From: Coprothermobacter sp.
GTDB lineage: Bacteria; Caldisericota; Caldisericia; Cryosericales; Cryosericaceae
Length of the DNA: 64,000 bases
Direction: 5' to 3'
NCBI GenBank assembly: GCA_013824685.1
Contig: PNOG01000012.1
Coordinates: 46,326-110,325, forward strand
Shown piece by piece: positions 35,998-47,684 of the stretch; positions within the stretch are counted from its first letter, which is position 1; each line of letters begins with the position of its first letter. Position numbers and translations under genes: made by a program. The notes under the pieces were generated by a model. The model did no database searches. It saw only the letters and a program-made list of their open reading frames with translations, and was not told where the DNA came from.

Positions 35998-36654
35998 ATA
36001 TCTCTTCCTGAGAGTGTCCTGCTGGACACGTGTTCAGACGCCGATTTCCGCCGGCTGTCCGAACGTATTGCTTCGGGAGCCGTCGTAGTATTCCCGACGG
36101 ACACCGTCTATGGCATCGGCTGCAGCGCGGCGTGCGCGTCTTCGGTTACCAGAGTGTTCGCAGCAAAGCATCGCGATGCTGCCAAGCCGTTGCCCGTTTT
36201 TGTACCCGATATCGCTCGTATCCTGCCGTGGGTCGAGCCTGCGGTACGTGTGATGGCCGAGCGTCTTGCCAGCGTATTCTGGCCTGGGGCGCTTACCATC
36301 GTCGTCGATGTTGCAGGGAGTGGTCTCCACACACAGCCCCTGCCCCATCCAGAAGCATCCAGCATCGGTTTCAGGGTGCCCCGCCATACTGGACTCCTTC
36401 GCTTGCTTGCCTCAGGCGTCCTGATGGCACAGACAAGTCTGAATGAGAGCGGTGAGAGTGTCATTGAGAGTCTGGACGCGCCCGGGGCCGCCGGGTTGCT
36501 GGAGCGAGCGGATCTGGTCCTGGACAGCCGACAGCGTCCCGAAGGCCATCCGTCGACGGTTGTCAGATTGACAGTGGGGTCATGGTCCATGCTCCGCGAG
36601 GGCAGCATCTCTTCTGCTGATATCGCTGGGGCGCTTGTGGGAGAGGGTTCGTGA
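35998..36654 (+). CDS. tsaC: L-threonylcarbamoyladenylate synthase (TsaC/Sua5 family), possible ATA start
   Basis: Makes the threonylcarbamoyl-AMP intermediate of the t6A tRNA modification; 218 residues. The diagnostic VVVFPTDTVYGIG lies near residue 30, followed by AAKHRDAAKPLPVFV, FWPGALTIVVD and FRVPRH...L. The first ATG/GTG/TTG codon in frame (GTG at 36154) lies after the PTDTVYGIG motif and would delete the active site. The open frame begins after TAG 35995-35997; the first codon, ATA at 35998, lies six bases after GGAGG (35987-35991). A CTG at 36022 is the alternative. End overlaps cmk by four bases. Confidence 0.88.
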   Translation: MSLPESVLLDTCSDADFRRLSERIASGAVVVFPTDTVYGIGCSAACASSVTRVFAAKHRDAAKPLPVFVPDIARILPWVEPAVRVMAERLASVFWPGALTIVVDVAGSGLHTQPLPHPEASSIGFRVPRHTGLLRLLASGVLMAQTSLNESGESVIESLDAPGAAGLLERADLVLDSRQRPEGHPSTVVRLTVGSWSMLREGSISSADIAGALVGEGS

Positions 36655-37322
36655 GACGTGACATTGCCATCGACGGACCCTCTGGATCGGGCAAGACGTC
36701 GGTGGGTCTCCGGGTGGCCAACGAGCTCGGTCTGATGCTGGTCGACTCCGGGCTGTTGTACAGAGTGTATACCGCGGCCTATGTCGAGCAGTTTCCGTCT
36801 GACCGCTGCCCGCGGAGCGATCGCCTGTTGCGTATTCTCGAGCGTAGCATAAGCTACGAGCCCGGGGGGACAGTTCTGTTTGACGGGCACGTTCTTCAGG
36901 TGCCCCTCCACGACCCGACGGTAGACAGCCTCGTGTCGCCTGTCAGTGCGGTGCCCCAGGTGCGGGCTGCTGTGAACAGGGAGCTGCGAAGCATCGCCTT
37001 GCTCCAGGATGTTGTCATGGTTGGCAGGGACATAGGAACGACCGTTCTCCCTATAGCTTTTCTGAAGGTGTTCATTACTGCGGACCCGGATGTTCGCGCC
37101 AGACGGCGAGTCGCCCAGCTGGAGCGTCAGGGCATCTCGGTCGACTACGGCGCCGTGCTGGCCAACATCAGGGAGCGTGATGCGATAGACTCGTCCCGAG
37201 AAGACTCGCCTCTTCGATGCACAGAGGAGCACGTCAAGCTGGACAACTCTGCTGATGGCTCCGATGGAGTCGTGCAGGCAATCCTTTCCGAGTACCACAG
37301 GAGGCTTGAGCATGCTGTATGA
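36651..37322 (+). CDS. cmk: Cytidylate kinase
   Basis: Phosphorylates CMP and dCMP; 223 residues. P-loop AIDGPSGSGKTSVG, then LMLVDSGLLYRVYT (where the family usually has DTGAMYR), VGRDIGTTVLP (family usually GRDIGTVV), and RARRRVAQL with the lid. The substitutions are modest and the order of motifs is right. GTG start overlaps the tsaC stop. The 3' end overlaps plsC by 11 bases. Confidence 0.9.
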   Translation: MRRDIAIDGPSGSGKTSVGLRVANELGLMLVDSGLLYRVYTAAYVEQFPSDRCPRSDRLLRILERSISYEPGGTVLFDGHVLQVPLHDPTVDSLVSPVSAVPQVRAAVNRELRSIALLQDVVMVGRDIGTTVLPIAFLKVFITADPDVRARRRVAQLERQGISVDYGAVLANIRERDAIDSSREDSPLRCTEEHVKLDNSADGSDGVVQAILSEYHRRLEHAV

Positions 37323-37932
37323 ACTGGTTGTCCCGGCCGGCCGGCTCTGGTTCAGTACCTTCTTCAACCTCCGCGTCATCGGGCTTGAGAATGTGCCGAG
37401 GCACGGACCAGGACTCATCTGCGGCAACCACTGCAGCTATCTGGATCCCATGCTTGCCGCCTTCGCGGTGCCGCGCAAGGTCTACTGTCTGTCACGCAAG
37501 GAGACCTACCAGCACCCGCTGCTGGGGCCATTCATACGCCATCTGGGTGCCGTACGCATCGACAGGGAGTCTCTGGCCGACAAGGATGCCCTCCAGGCGG
37601 TGCTGGCAATCATGGACCACGGCGACCTGTGTATGATCTATCCTGAGGGAACGCGGTCACCAGACGGATGTCTGCAGAACCCTCACAACGGGGCGGCTTT
37701 TCTGGCAGTGAAGTCGGGAGCACCGGTGGTCCCTATGGCCATCATCGGGTCATACGAGTGCTGGCCGAGGCAGAGGAGAGTCCCCAGAGTCGGCCGCATT
37801 ACCGTGCGCATAGGTCAGCCAGTCACGTATCACCTCCCCCCGGAGCGCGAGAGTCGCAAAGAAGACCTGACGGCGATCAGTATGGACATCATGGGTCGCA
37901 TTCGGACACTTCAGGAACAGGGGCACGCCTGA
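37312..37932 (+). CDS. plsC: 1-acyl-sn-glycerol-3-phosphate acyltransferase
   Basis: Adds the second acyl chain to lysophosphatidate; 206 residues. The acyltransferase signature NHCSYLDP (N-H-x4-D), the GAVRIDRES block, YPEGTRSPDG and the late PVVPMAI are present. AGGAGG lies seven bases before the ATG at 37312, inside the end of cmk. ispH starts one base after the stop. Confidence 0.94.
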   Translation: MLYELVVPAGRLWFSTFFNLRVIGLENVPRHGPGLICGNHCSYLDPMLAAFAVPRKVYCLSRKETYQHPLLGPFIRHLGAVRIDRESLADKDALQAVLAIMDHGDLCMIYPEGTRSPDGCLQNPHNGAAFLAVKSGAPVVPMAIIGSYECWPRQRRVPRVGRITVRIGQPVTYHLPPERESRKEDLTAISMDIMGRIRTLQEQGHA

Positions 37933-37933
37933 C

Positions 37934-38806
37934 ATGCGTGTTGTACTGGCACACGACCTTGGCTACTGTTCGGGCATTCGGCGAGCGATTGGCGCGGCTG
38001 AGACGGCTTTGCGTTCGGAAGCGACGGTGGCGGCAACAGACACCCTCCTTCACAATGTCGGCGAGATGGACCGGCTTGGCTTAATGGGGCTGCGATCTGT
38101 GGAACTGCTGAGCGAACAGGAGCTGAGCACTGCGACGATTCTGCTTCCGGCTCACGGCTCCACATTGCCTGAACGCCTTGGAAGGATTGCCAGCGCGCGA
38201 GCCGTGCGGGATCTGACCTGCCCCATCGTGAACCAGGCCCGCGACGCTGCAAGCCGGTTTGCGGATGCCGGCGTTCCTGTGGTGGTCGTCGGTGACAAGG
38301 AACATCGAGAGACCCGCTATCTCATGGAGGCTGCCGGCAGTCAGTTGCTCAGCGTCGTGGCTTCAGAGCAGGACCTGGAGACTCTCGAGATATCAGTCTC
38401 CCGTGTGGGGGTCGTCTACCAGACGACACAGTCTCGCGAGTTCAGACAGCAGGTCCTGGAATGGTTTCGACGGAGAGGAATCGAGGTTGCCGAAAAAATG
38501 ACGCTATGTCCGGAGGTATTACGAAGGCAGGACGGAGCTGTCGCTCTGGCACGGCGTTGCACGGTCATGCTGGTCCTGGGAGACAGTTCCAGTGCCAATA
38601 CCAGAAGACTGGTGGTGGCAGCAGTCTCTGCTTGTCCGAGGACATATCTTATTCGGGACGCGGCCGTATTGCTCGAGGCGGGGCTGAACTGCGATGACGT
38701 CGTGGGAGTCGCAAGCGGTACGTCTTGCCCCCAGGCAGCAATCGATGGAGTCATGGCAGGGCTGAGGCAAATCTGTCCCGACGTTCGCGTGGAGGTGGAC
38801 GCATAA
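37934..38806 (+). CDS. ispH: 4-hydroxy-3-methylbut-2-enyl diphosphate reductase
   Basis: Iron-sulfur enzyme of the last step of the MEP isoprenoid pathway; 290 residues. Cluster ligands are C12 (LGYCSGIRRAI), C96 (DLTCPIVNQ) and C192 (LCPEVLRRQ). HGS and the SSSANTRRL substrate motif and the SGTSCPQ C-terminal motif are visible. The third Cys context is shifted from the usual C-x-A-T, a minor oddity. Implies use of the MEP pathway. Confidence 0.93.
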   Translation: MRVVLAHDLGYCSGIRRAIGAAETALRSEATVAATDTLLHNVGEMDRLGLMGLRSVELLSEQELSTATILLPAHGSTLPERLGRIASARAVRDLTCPIVNQARDAASRFADAGVPVVVVGDKEHRETRYLMEAAGSQLLSVVASEQDLETLEISVSRVGVVYQTTQSREFRQQVLEWFRRRGIEVAEKMTLCPEVLRRQDGAVALARRCTVMLVLGDSSSANTRRLVVAAVSACPRTYLIRDAAVLLEAGLNCDDVVGVASGTSCPQAAIDGVMAGLRQICPDVRVEVDA

Positions 38807-38807
38807 C

Positions 38808-39105
38808 CCATGTCTGTGTTGCAGGTGCGGGCACCTGAGGGACTGCAGTAGCCAATCCGGGTGCCTTGACGGCAACCGCATGGCGCGTGAAGCTACTGGC
38901 AGGGGGACATCTGCTTCTGAGGTACAAACCAGCCAGCGTACTGTCATTGAGGGACTCCCAACCCTCGAGGCTCTTGCAAAAATCGCTGAACTGAGTAACA
39001 TTGACTTGCCTGTCGTCCATCTGCTGCACGGGATCGTCGCCGGAAGCGTCACGCCTCTGGTTGGTCTCCAGCGTCTGGTGAGCCGGGAAACGAAAAGCGA
39101 GTTCC
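38808..39105 (+). pseudogene. gpsA: 3' remnant of gpsA (glycerol-3-phosphate dehydrogenase)
   Basis: The plus-strand frame from 38832 to about 39105 reads HLRDCSSQSGCLDGNR, then VIEGLPTLEALAKIAELSNI, DLPVVHLLHGIVAG and LQRLVSRE. This is the C-terminal quarter of GpsA (normally GDL-x-x-TCTS, then VVEGVRT...MPI...L-x-G). The preceding VAGAG, expected in the same protein, is in another frame at 38818-38831, so a frameshift lies near 38831. The catalytic and NAD domains are missing, and the frame runs on into the HU gene without a proper stop. A decayed remnant. Confidence 0.75.
38974..39001 (+). promoter_or_regulatory. Possible promoter for the HU-tRNA unit
   Basis: TTGCAA (38974-38979) and TAACAT (38996-39001) with a 16-base spacer, inside the gpsA remnant and about 130 bases before the HU start. 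Could be coincidence. Confidence 0.35.
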
Positions 39106-39132
39106 AGCAAACGAGTTGGAAAAGGTGGTCAG

Positions 39133-39411
39133 GTGACAAAGTCGGATCTTGTGGTAGCGGTTGCAGCGAAGACAGGTTGTTCCAGAGCAGTTGTGGAAAA
39201 CGTGCTGCACCAGGCTTTGAACACTTCCAGCAAGGAGTTGCGGGCAGGTCGTAAGGTTACCCTGACCGGTTTTGGGGTTTTCTGTGTGTCCGTGAGAAAG
39301 GCTCACTCGGGTGTGAACCCGAAAACGCGTGAAGCGGTGAACGTGCCGGAGAAGCGTGTTGTGATCTTTCGGATGAGCGGAAAGCTGAAGAAGCTGGTTG
39401 AGAACAAATAG
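39133..39411 (+). CDS. HU/IHF-family DNA-binding protein
   Basis: Histone-like protein of 92 residues. The helical N-terminus (TKSDLVVAVAAKTGCSRAVVENVL), the VTLTGFGVFCVSVRKA core and the DNA-binding arm with NPKTREAV and an arm Pro (NVPEKRVV) fit HU; the tail MSGKLKKLVENK is the usual C-terminal helix. GTG start with AAGGTGG upstream. The two tRNA genes follow within two bases of its stop. Confidence 0.92.
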   Translation: MTKSDLVVAVAAKTGCSRAVVENVLHQALNTSSKELRAGRKVTLTGFGVFCVSVRKAHSGVNPKTREAVNVPEKRVVIFRMSGKLKKLVENK

Positions 39412-39412
39412 T

Positions 39413-39490
39413 CGGGGCGTGGCGTAGTTTGGCTAGCGCACCAGCATGGGGTGCTGGGGGTCACAAGTTCGAATCTTGTCGCCCCGACCA
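39413..39490 (+). tRNA. tRNA-Pro (GGG)
   Basis: The cloverleaf folds fully: acceptor CGGGGCG/CGCCCCG, anticodon stem CCAGC/GCTGG around loop ATGGGGT (anticodon GGG), T arm ACAAG-TTCGAAT-CTTGT, discriminator A and encoded CCA. Confidence 0.95.
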
Positions 39491-39498
39491 CTATTTGT

Positions 39499-39575
39499 CG
39501 GGATGTGGCTCAGCTTGGTAGAGCGCTTGGTTCGGGACTAAGAGGTCGTGGGTTCGAATCCCACCATCCCGACCA
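39499..39575 (+). tRNA. tRNA-Pro (CGG)
   Basis: Acceptor CGGGATG/CATCCCG, anticodon stem CTTGG/CTAAG around loop TTCGGGA (anticodon CGG), T arm GTGGG-TTCGAAT-CCCAC, discriminator A and encoded CCA. Eight bases after the first tRNA-Pro. Confidence 0.95.
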
Positions 39576-39604
39576 GCAATTATCCAAACCGGAGGGGTAC
39601 GAAT

Positions 39605-39919
39605 ATGATCGAGGAGTTCATCCAGAGCTTGCAGCAGGCTGAGGTCGAGGCGGATGGCATCATCAAGGCTGCGCGCGAGAGAGTTCAGACTATCCGGCGC
39701 GACTCGGAGTCTGCTCTCGCTATGGTCAGGGCTTCTGCGGAGTTGATGCTGCAACGGCGACTTGACCCAATCGACCAGGAAACGAACCAGCACATGAAAC
39801 TTGCCGAGGATCAGTTTTGCCTCGATCTCAAACAGCAGCTTGAGAGCCTCGAGCTCCGGGCGCATGATCGTAGACGCGTTGCCCTGGATCTGCTGCTGTC
39901 AAGACTCACCGCTCGCTAG
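39605..39919 (+). CDS. V/A-type ATPase peripheral-stalk subunit (G/H type)
   Basis: Coiled-coil protein of 104 residues, Glu/Gln/Arg-rich throughout (SLQQAEVEADGIIKAARERV). Such a short coiled coil at the head of the operon is the stalk subunit called H/G (NtpF in Enterococcus), which pairs with subunit E. The ATG at 39605 has GGAGGGG upstream. Sequence is too simple for identification alone; position before subunit I decides it. Confidence 0.82.
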   Translation: MIEEFIQSLQQAEVEADGIIKAARERVQTIRRDSESALAMVRASAELMLQRRLDPIDQETNQHMKLAEDQFCLDLKQQLESLELRAHDRRRVALDLLLSRLTAR

Positions 39920-39920
39920 C

Positions 39921-42567
<2,647 letters not shown>

Positions 42568-42579
42568 GACGTCTTGCAC

Positions 42580-43158
42580 ATGGGAACCGAGGAACTCAGA
42601 GCTGCGGTTCTCCAGGAGGCGACTGCGGAGGCGACCGCCCTCATCGAGGCCGCCACTGTCCAGGCTTCACAACTTGTCGATAGTCAGAGGCGACAGCTGG
42701 AGGAACAGGCCAATATGCGGGTGGCGAAGCATCGCGCCATCCGGGACCGTGACATCGTGACCAAAGCTGCTGCGCTGAAGATCGAGTTGAGAAACGCCAT
42801 CCTCAAGCGCAAGCAGGAACTGCTTGAAGGACTCTACCTGGAGCTCGAACAGAACGTCAGGAACGATGAGGCTCTCTATCGTGCGTATCTTAAGCGGGCT
42901 GTGGAGCAGATGGGACAAGAGCTGCCCCTCTCCATCGAGTGTCGACATCGGGATGAGTCCATCATCAGGGCATTGTTGCCCAAGCGTGAGGATGGGATGG
43001 ATGTACGTATCGATGCTGTGCTCGCCGACGGCGATGGAGGTTTCATTGTCCACTTTGCCCAGGCGGAGCTTGACTTGACCCTGTCGGCAGCGTCCAGCGG
43101 CCTCCGAGAGGGCACGCTCGTTGAGGTCGCACAAGTCCTGTTTGGCGACAAGAAATGA
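42580..43158 (+). CDS. ntpE: V/A-type ATPase subunit E
   Basis: Peripheral-stalk subunit of 192 residues. A long N-terminal coiled coil (residues 1-90, Ala/Glu/Gln-rich with RVAKHRAIRDRDI) is followed by a small mixed domain ending in GGFIVHFAQAELDLTLSA. This is the E-subunit layout. ATG at 42580 is preferred; a TTG at 42574 is in frame but only three bases after AGGA. Overlaps the next gene by four bases. Confidence 0.9.
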   Translation: MGTEELRAAVLQEATAEATALIEAATVQASQLVDSQRRQLEEQANMRVAKHRAIRDRDIVTKAAALKIELRNAILKRKQELLEGLYLELEQNVRNDEALYRAYLKRAVEQMGQELPLSIECRHRDESIIRALLPKREDGMDVRIDAVLADGDGGFIVHFAQAELDLTLSAASSGLREGTLVEVAQVLFGDKK

Positions 43159-44192
43159 TCTCTCCGGTTGTCCCGCATCAGGCTGATTCGACCGACTATG
43201 CGTACGCCTCGGGCTCCTTTTCTGTCAGGCGAGGGTTGCTCCTTCCGGTTCAGGAGCTTCGGCGTGCATCGCTGACGGGCAAGGCCGAGTCTCTGCTGGC
43301 AGCTCTCAATCGCGGCGCCTACGCACCCATTGGGAGCGACATGTCGGCAGGTGAAGTTCTGGCGAGGGTCGAGAGCACGTGGCTGGCCTTTCTGGCACAA
43401 GCGACCCGTGATTTGCCGGAGACCTTCCTTCCATACCTGCTCGCAACCCTTGATGAGAAAGAATACGCGAAAGCCGGTCTGGCCGAAGCTCTTCTTGGTG
43501 GGGATGCCGGGGTATGCACTGATGAAACAAGCAGTGAGTACGCAGCATACTGTGCGCGCATCCAGATGGGGGGAAGTTCTCCTGGGCTGCTTGCCGAATC
43601 GGTTTTTGGAGTTTCGCTCTCAGAGGGGCTGAAAGCAGCGCAGGCAGGAGCTTCGGCTTCCGACGCCCAGACAGTGTTCGACTTCTCCTTCGAATCGACG
43701 CTGGAGGGTCTGGCAGCCATCTATGGACACCCTGCTGTTATGTCATACCTGGATGGCCTGCTGAAGCTCATGTTGGCCGGGCATGCACTGAAAATGAAGC
43801 TTCGCAGCGCATCCGGCGTTGGAGCACCTCTCGAGAGACTGTTGCCGTTTCTGAAGCCGGAGATACGTGTGTCGCTTGCGTTGATTGTGGAGCGCATCCA
43901 GGGTGTTTCGTGGGACATGCTCCAGCCGGCGGACCTTGTTCCAGAAGCGTCGGCATGGGTACTCGCCGTTGGACGGCGATACACTGCCGAGGAGCGGATG
44001 CAGATGCTTGAGGACGCCCTGGAGTCATGGCTTGTCGGACGCCCTGAAGCGACGGGATTTGAACCGTACGGAGTTGCGGTCGTCTTTGCCTTTCTGGTCG
44101 ATTTCAGGCGAGAAGTCTGGTCACTACGGCGGTTTCTGAAAGCGGCAGCGTCCGGCGGGCTGCGTGTTGATGGGTCCGGAGGGGCGTTGTGA
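43155..44192 (+). CDS. ntpC: V/A-type ATPase subunit C
   Basis: Central socket linking the rotor shaft to the K ring; 345 residues, helical, of the subunit C / AC39 family. Motifs are not strong: an early YAYASGSFSVRRG, repeated helical units, and FEPYGVAVVFAFLVDFRREVWSLRRFL near the end, which resembles the family's conserved C-terminal ...Y-x-x-A-K-x-x-E-x-x-x-LR. Position between E and F supports the call. Confidence 0.87.
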   Translation: MISPVVPHQADSTDYAYASGSFSVRRGLLLPVQELRRASLTGKAESLLAALNRGAYAPIGSDMSAGEVLARVESTWLAFLAQATRDLPETFLPYLLATLDEKEYAKAGLAEALLGGDAGVCTDETSSEYAAYCARIQMGGSSPGLLAESVFGVSLSEGLKAAQAGASASDAQTVFDFSFESTLEGLAAIYGHPAVMSYLDGLLKLMLAGHALKMKLRSASGVGAPLERLLPFLKPEIRVSLALIVERIQGVSWDMLQPADLVPEASAWVLAVGRRYTAEERMQMLEDALESWLVGRPEATGFEPYGVAVVFAFLVDFRREVWSLRRFLKAAASGGLRVDGSGGAL

Positions 44193-44533
44193 GCAAGGCG
44201 GCGGTTGTAACGACGCGCGACTCTGTCGGAGCGTTCGAAGCGTTGGGTTTTGCGGGCACTGTGGTCGAGGACGGTCTTCAGGCATCCCAGGCCGTTCAGT
44301 CGATTGTTCGTTCGGGGGGATTCGGGCTGGTCCTGCTGACGTCCGATGTGGCGGATGTGTGGTCTGGGTCGGCGGCGGCGCGCAGACTGGTTGTGCCCGT
44401 CGTGCTGGTAGTCCCAGTGACTTCATCAGCTTCAGGTGCAGCGACTGTTGCCGTGAGACGTCTTATAGAGAATGCGGTAGGCATTGACCTAGTTGGAAAA
44501 TTGACGGAGGAGAAAAGCCATGACACACGGTGA
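44189..44533 (+). CDS. V/A-type ATPase subunit F
   Basis: Small Rossmann-like subunit at the tip of the central shaft, which modulates ATPase activity; 114 residues. AVVTTRDSVGAFEALGF, FGLVLLTSDVADVW and VPVVLVVP are the alternating strands and helices expected of subunit F. GTG start overlaps the subunit C stop; its 3' end overlaps subunit A by 14 bases, with the Shine-Dalgarno for A (GGAGGAG) inside this gene. Confidence 0.87.
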   Translation: MSKAAVVTTRDSVGAFEALGFAGTVVEDGLQASQAVQSIVRSGGFGLVLLTSDVADVWSGSAAARRLVVPVVLVVPVTSSASGAATVAVRRLIENAVGIDLVGKLTEEKSHDTR

Positions 44534-46307
44534 GATCGTCAAGGTTGCCGGACCGCTCGTTGTCGCCAAGGCGCTGACGAACCCGCAGATGTATGAACTG
44601 GTGCGCGTCGGCGATGCGAAGCTCTTTGGTGAGATTATCGAGCTTCGAGGCGAGATGGCCAGCATCCAGGTTTATGAAGAGACAAGCGGTGTCGGGCCGG
44701 GCGAACCTGTTGTCCAGACAGGGAGCCTTCTTACTGTCGAACTCGGGCCGGGTCTCATCACTTCGATTTATGACGGAATCCAGCGGCCGCTCGACGCTAT
44801 CCGTGCGCAGTATGGCGACTTCATTCCCCGTGGTGTGGCTCTTCCGGCACTGCCTCGCGACCGGAAGTGGCACTTTGTTCCATGCGTGAAGCTCGATGAC
44901 GCCGTCGTCGAAGGAGACATTGTCGGATCGGTCCAGGAGACCAGGGCTGTCCTGCACCAGATCATGGTCCCCAGGGGTCTGGTGGGTCGGATCGCCTCGA
45001 TAGCAGAGAACGATTTCACCGTCGAGGAACCCGTCGCAGTCCTGCGAACCGAGTCGGGCGAAGAGCGACCCATGACCATGATCCAGCGGTGGCCAGTCCG
45101 TAATGGCAGGCCCTATACGCGGCGCATGGCCCCGGACGCTCCGCTGGTGACCGGGCAGCGCGTCATTGACAGCCTGTTCCCTGTTGCCAAAGGCGGGACG
45201 GCTTGTGTTCCCGGACCTTTCGGCAGCGGCAAGACCGTTATCCAGCATCAGCTGGCAAAGTGGGCGAATGCCGACATCATTGTCTATGTTGGTTGTGGTG
45301 AGCGTGGGAACGAGATGACGGACGTCTTGCAGGAATTTCCACAGCTCAAGGACCCGAAGACCGGCGAGGTTCTCATGAATCGTACAGTCCTCATCGCCAA
45401 CACATCCAACATGCCGGTCGCAGCTCGCGAGGCTTCGGTTTTCACTGGCATCACGATTGCAGAGTACTTCCGTGACATGGGCTACAGCGTCGCTCTGATG
45501 GCAGACTCCACGTCGCGGTGGGCAGAAGCCATGCGTGAGATTTCTGGACGGCTGGAAGAAATGCCCGGTGAAGAGGGCTATCCGGCTTACCTTGCATCAA
45601 GGGTGGCAGCATTCTACGAACGCGCCGGGAGATCCATGAGCCTTGGCAGCCAGCCTAGAGAAGGCAGTCTGAGTGTCATCGGGGCCGTGTCTCCTCCTGG
45701 TGGCGATTTGTCCGAACCGGTGGTTCAGGCTACCCTCAGGGCGGTCAAGGTCTTCTGGGCGCTCGATTCTCGTCTTGCATACGCACGGCATTTCCCAGCG
45801 ATCGACTGGCTTCAGTCCTACTCGCTCTACAGCAACCTCCTCGAGCGCTTCTACGACAAGGAACTCGGCGAGCGCTGGAGTCAGGACATCCACGAGGTTC
45901 GAGCTCTGCTTCAGAAGGAAGCGGAGCTGCAGGAACTGGTTCGTCTCGTTGGTGTCGACGCGCTATCTGTCCCGGACCGCCTGGTCCTGGAATCGGCGAA
46001 GTCCATACGCGAGGACTTCCTGCAGCAGGGAGCTTTCACTGAGGGCGACAGCTACACGTCTCTCCGCAAGCAGTTGCGAATGCTTGACGTCATCATGTTG
46101 TGGAGCCATCTGGCGGGCAAGGCGGCGTCGGGGGGCGTACCACTTGGCGCTGTGCTCGCGATGCCGGTCAGAATCGACATCGCTCGCTCAAAGAACATTC
46201 CCGAGGCGAACCTTGCTGCCTTCGACACGCTTGAGAACTCGATAGGGAAGGGTTTTGAGGCTCTGTCGGAGATGGGCACGACTGCACGGGAGGAGTACCA
46301 TGAATAG
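44520..46307 (+). CDS. ntpA: V/A-type ATPase catalytic subunit A
   Basis: Catalytic ATPase subunit; 595 residues. Walker A GPFGSGKT at 232-239 with the A-subunit-specific Phe, the bulge domain at about 115-190, [14 protein letters not shown] with the catalytic Glu, [31 protein letters not shown] and [12 protein letters not shown]. The bulge domain separates it from F-type beta subunits. GGAGGAG lies five to eleven bases upstream of the ATG. Confidence 0.97.
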   Translation: MTHGEIVKVAGPLVVAKALTNPQMYELVRVGDAKLFGEIIELRGEMASIQVYEETSGVGPGEPVVQTGSLLTVELGPGLITSIYDGIQRPLDAIRAQYGDFIPRGVALPALPRDRKWHFVPCVKLDDAVVEGDIVGSVQETRAVLHQIMVPRGLVGRIASIAENDFTVEEPVAVLRTESGEERPMTMIQRWPVRNGRPYTRRMAPDAPLVTGQRVIDSLFPVAKGGTACVPGPFGSGKTVIQHQLAKWANADIIVYVGCGERGNEMTDVLQEFPQLKDPKTGEVLMNRTVLIANTSNMPVAAREASVFTGITIAEYFRDMGYSVALMADSTSRWAEAMREISGRLEEMPGEEGYPAYLASRVAAFYERAGRSMSLGSQPREGSLSVIGAVSPPGGDLSEPVVQATLRAVKVFWALDSRLAYARHFPAIDWLQSYSLYSNLLERFYDKELGERWSQDIHEVRALLQKEAELQELVRLVGVDALSVPDRLVLESAKSIREDFLQQGAFTEGDSYTSLRKQLRMLDVIMLWSHLAGKAASGGVPLGAVLAMPVRIDIARSKNIPEANLAAFDTLENSIGKGFEALSEMGTTAREEYHE

Positions 46308-47676
46308 GGATTACCGAACAGTTCGCGAAATCGTGGGGCCGCTCGTCCTTCTGGATGGGGCTCAGAATGTCAAGTACGGTGAGCTCGTCGAATTGCGCAC
46401 GATTTCTGGTCTGAGACATGGGCAAGTGCTCGAGGTCTCAGGCGGAACGGTCCTGATCCAGGTCTTCGAGGGTTCGTCGGGAATGGACACCGGTCAGACA
46501 GTGACTCGATTCCTTGGACACGGGCTGCAGTTCGGGGTCTCGCGTGACATCGTGGGCCGGGTGTTCAACGGACTCGGAGCACCGATCGATGGAGTTGCCC
46601 CGATTCTCCCCGAGAAAGTGCTGGACATCAATGGCGACCCCATGAATCCGTATGCGCGCGACTACCCCGACGAGTTCATACAGACGGGCATCTCTGCAAT
46701 CGACGGGCTCAATACCCTTGTGCGGGGCCAGAAGCTGCCGATCTTTTCGGGCAGCGGTCTTCCTCACGCCGAGATCGCTGCACAGATTGCCAGGCAGGCT
46801 CGGGTGCTTTCCGGAACTGACGAGTTCGCCGTCGTTTTTGGCGCGATGGGCATCACATTCGAAGAAGCTGACTATTTCATATCGGATTTTCGGAAGAGTG
46901 GTGCAATCAATCAGTCGGTTCTGTTCATGAACCTGGCAAATGATCCGGTCATCGAGCGCATAGCGACTCCTCGTTTTGCACTGTCCGCCGCCGAGTACCT
47001 GGCTTTCGAACTCGGAATGCACGTTCTGGTCATCCTGTCCGACATGACCAACTACTGTGAAGCTCTGCGCGAGATCTCCGCAGCGCGGAAAGAGGTGCCG
47101 GGCAGGCGCGGCTATCCGGGATACCTCTATACGGATCTGGCTACAATCTATGAGCGAGCCGGCCGCATCAAGGACAAGAAGGGGTCGATCACGCAGCTGC
47201 CAATCCTGACGATGCCAGAAGACGACAAGACGCATCCCATTCCGGACCTCACGGGCTACATTACCGAGGGTCAGATCTTCCTGAGCAGGTCATTGCATCA
47301 GGCGGGCATCTACCCGCCGATCGATGTGCTGCCTTCGCTTTCGCGGCTGAAGGACAAGGGTATCGGCAAGGGCAAGACGCGCGAGGATCATTCTGGCCTT
47401 CTCAACGAGTTGTTCGCCGCCTACGCCCGAGGACGCGATGCCAAGGAGCTTGCAATTGTTCTCGGCGAGTCGGCGCTGACAGAGACGGACCGGACCTTCG
47501 TGAAATTCTCGGATGAGTTTGAACGTCGTTTTGTCCGGCAAGACCGCGACGAGGACCGGTCGATCGAACAGACCCTGTCCATCGGGTGGGAACTTCTTTC
47601 GATGCTGCCACTGCAGGAACTGAAGCGTGTCTCGCCAGCCATGATAGAGAAGTACATGCCGAAGCGTACGGCGTAG
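46300..47676 (+). CDS. ntpB: V/A-type ATPase subunit B
   Basis: Non-catalytic nucleotide-site subunit; 458 residues. The P-loop is replaced by [19 protein letters not shown], the hallmark of B subunits, with [51 protein letters not shown] segment and [22 protein letters not shown] ends about five bases before the ATG at 46300, within subunit A. Confidence 0.97.
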   Translation: MNRDYRTVREIVGPLVLLDGAQNVKYGELVELRTISGLRHGQVLEVSGGTVLIQVFEGSSGMDTGQTVTRFLGHGLQFGVSRDIVGRVFNGLGAPIDGVAPILPEKVLDINGDPMNPYARDYPDEFIQTGISAIDGLNTLVRGQKLPIFSGSGLPHAEIAAQIARQARVLSGTDEFAVVFGAMGITFEEADYFISDFRKSGAINQSVLFMNLANDPVIERIATPRFALSAAEYLAFELGMHVLVILSDMTNYCEALREISAARKEVPGRRGYPGYLYTDLATIYERAGRIKDKKGSITQLPILTMPEDDKTHPIPDLTGYITEGQIFLSRSLHQAGIYPPIDVLPSLSRLKDKGIGKGKTREDHSGLLNELFAAYARGRDAKELAIVLGESALTETDRTFVKFSDEFERRFVRQDRDEDRSIEQTLSIGWELLSMLPLQELKRVSPAMIEKYMPKRTA

Positions 47677-47684
47677 GCAAAGCG

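Noticed and set aside
36108..37427. 439-codon open frame on the minus strand
   Set aside because: Antisense to tsaC, cmk and plsC, all with clear motifs.
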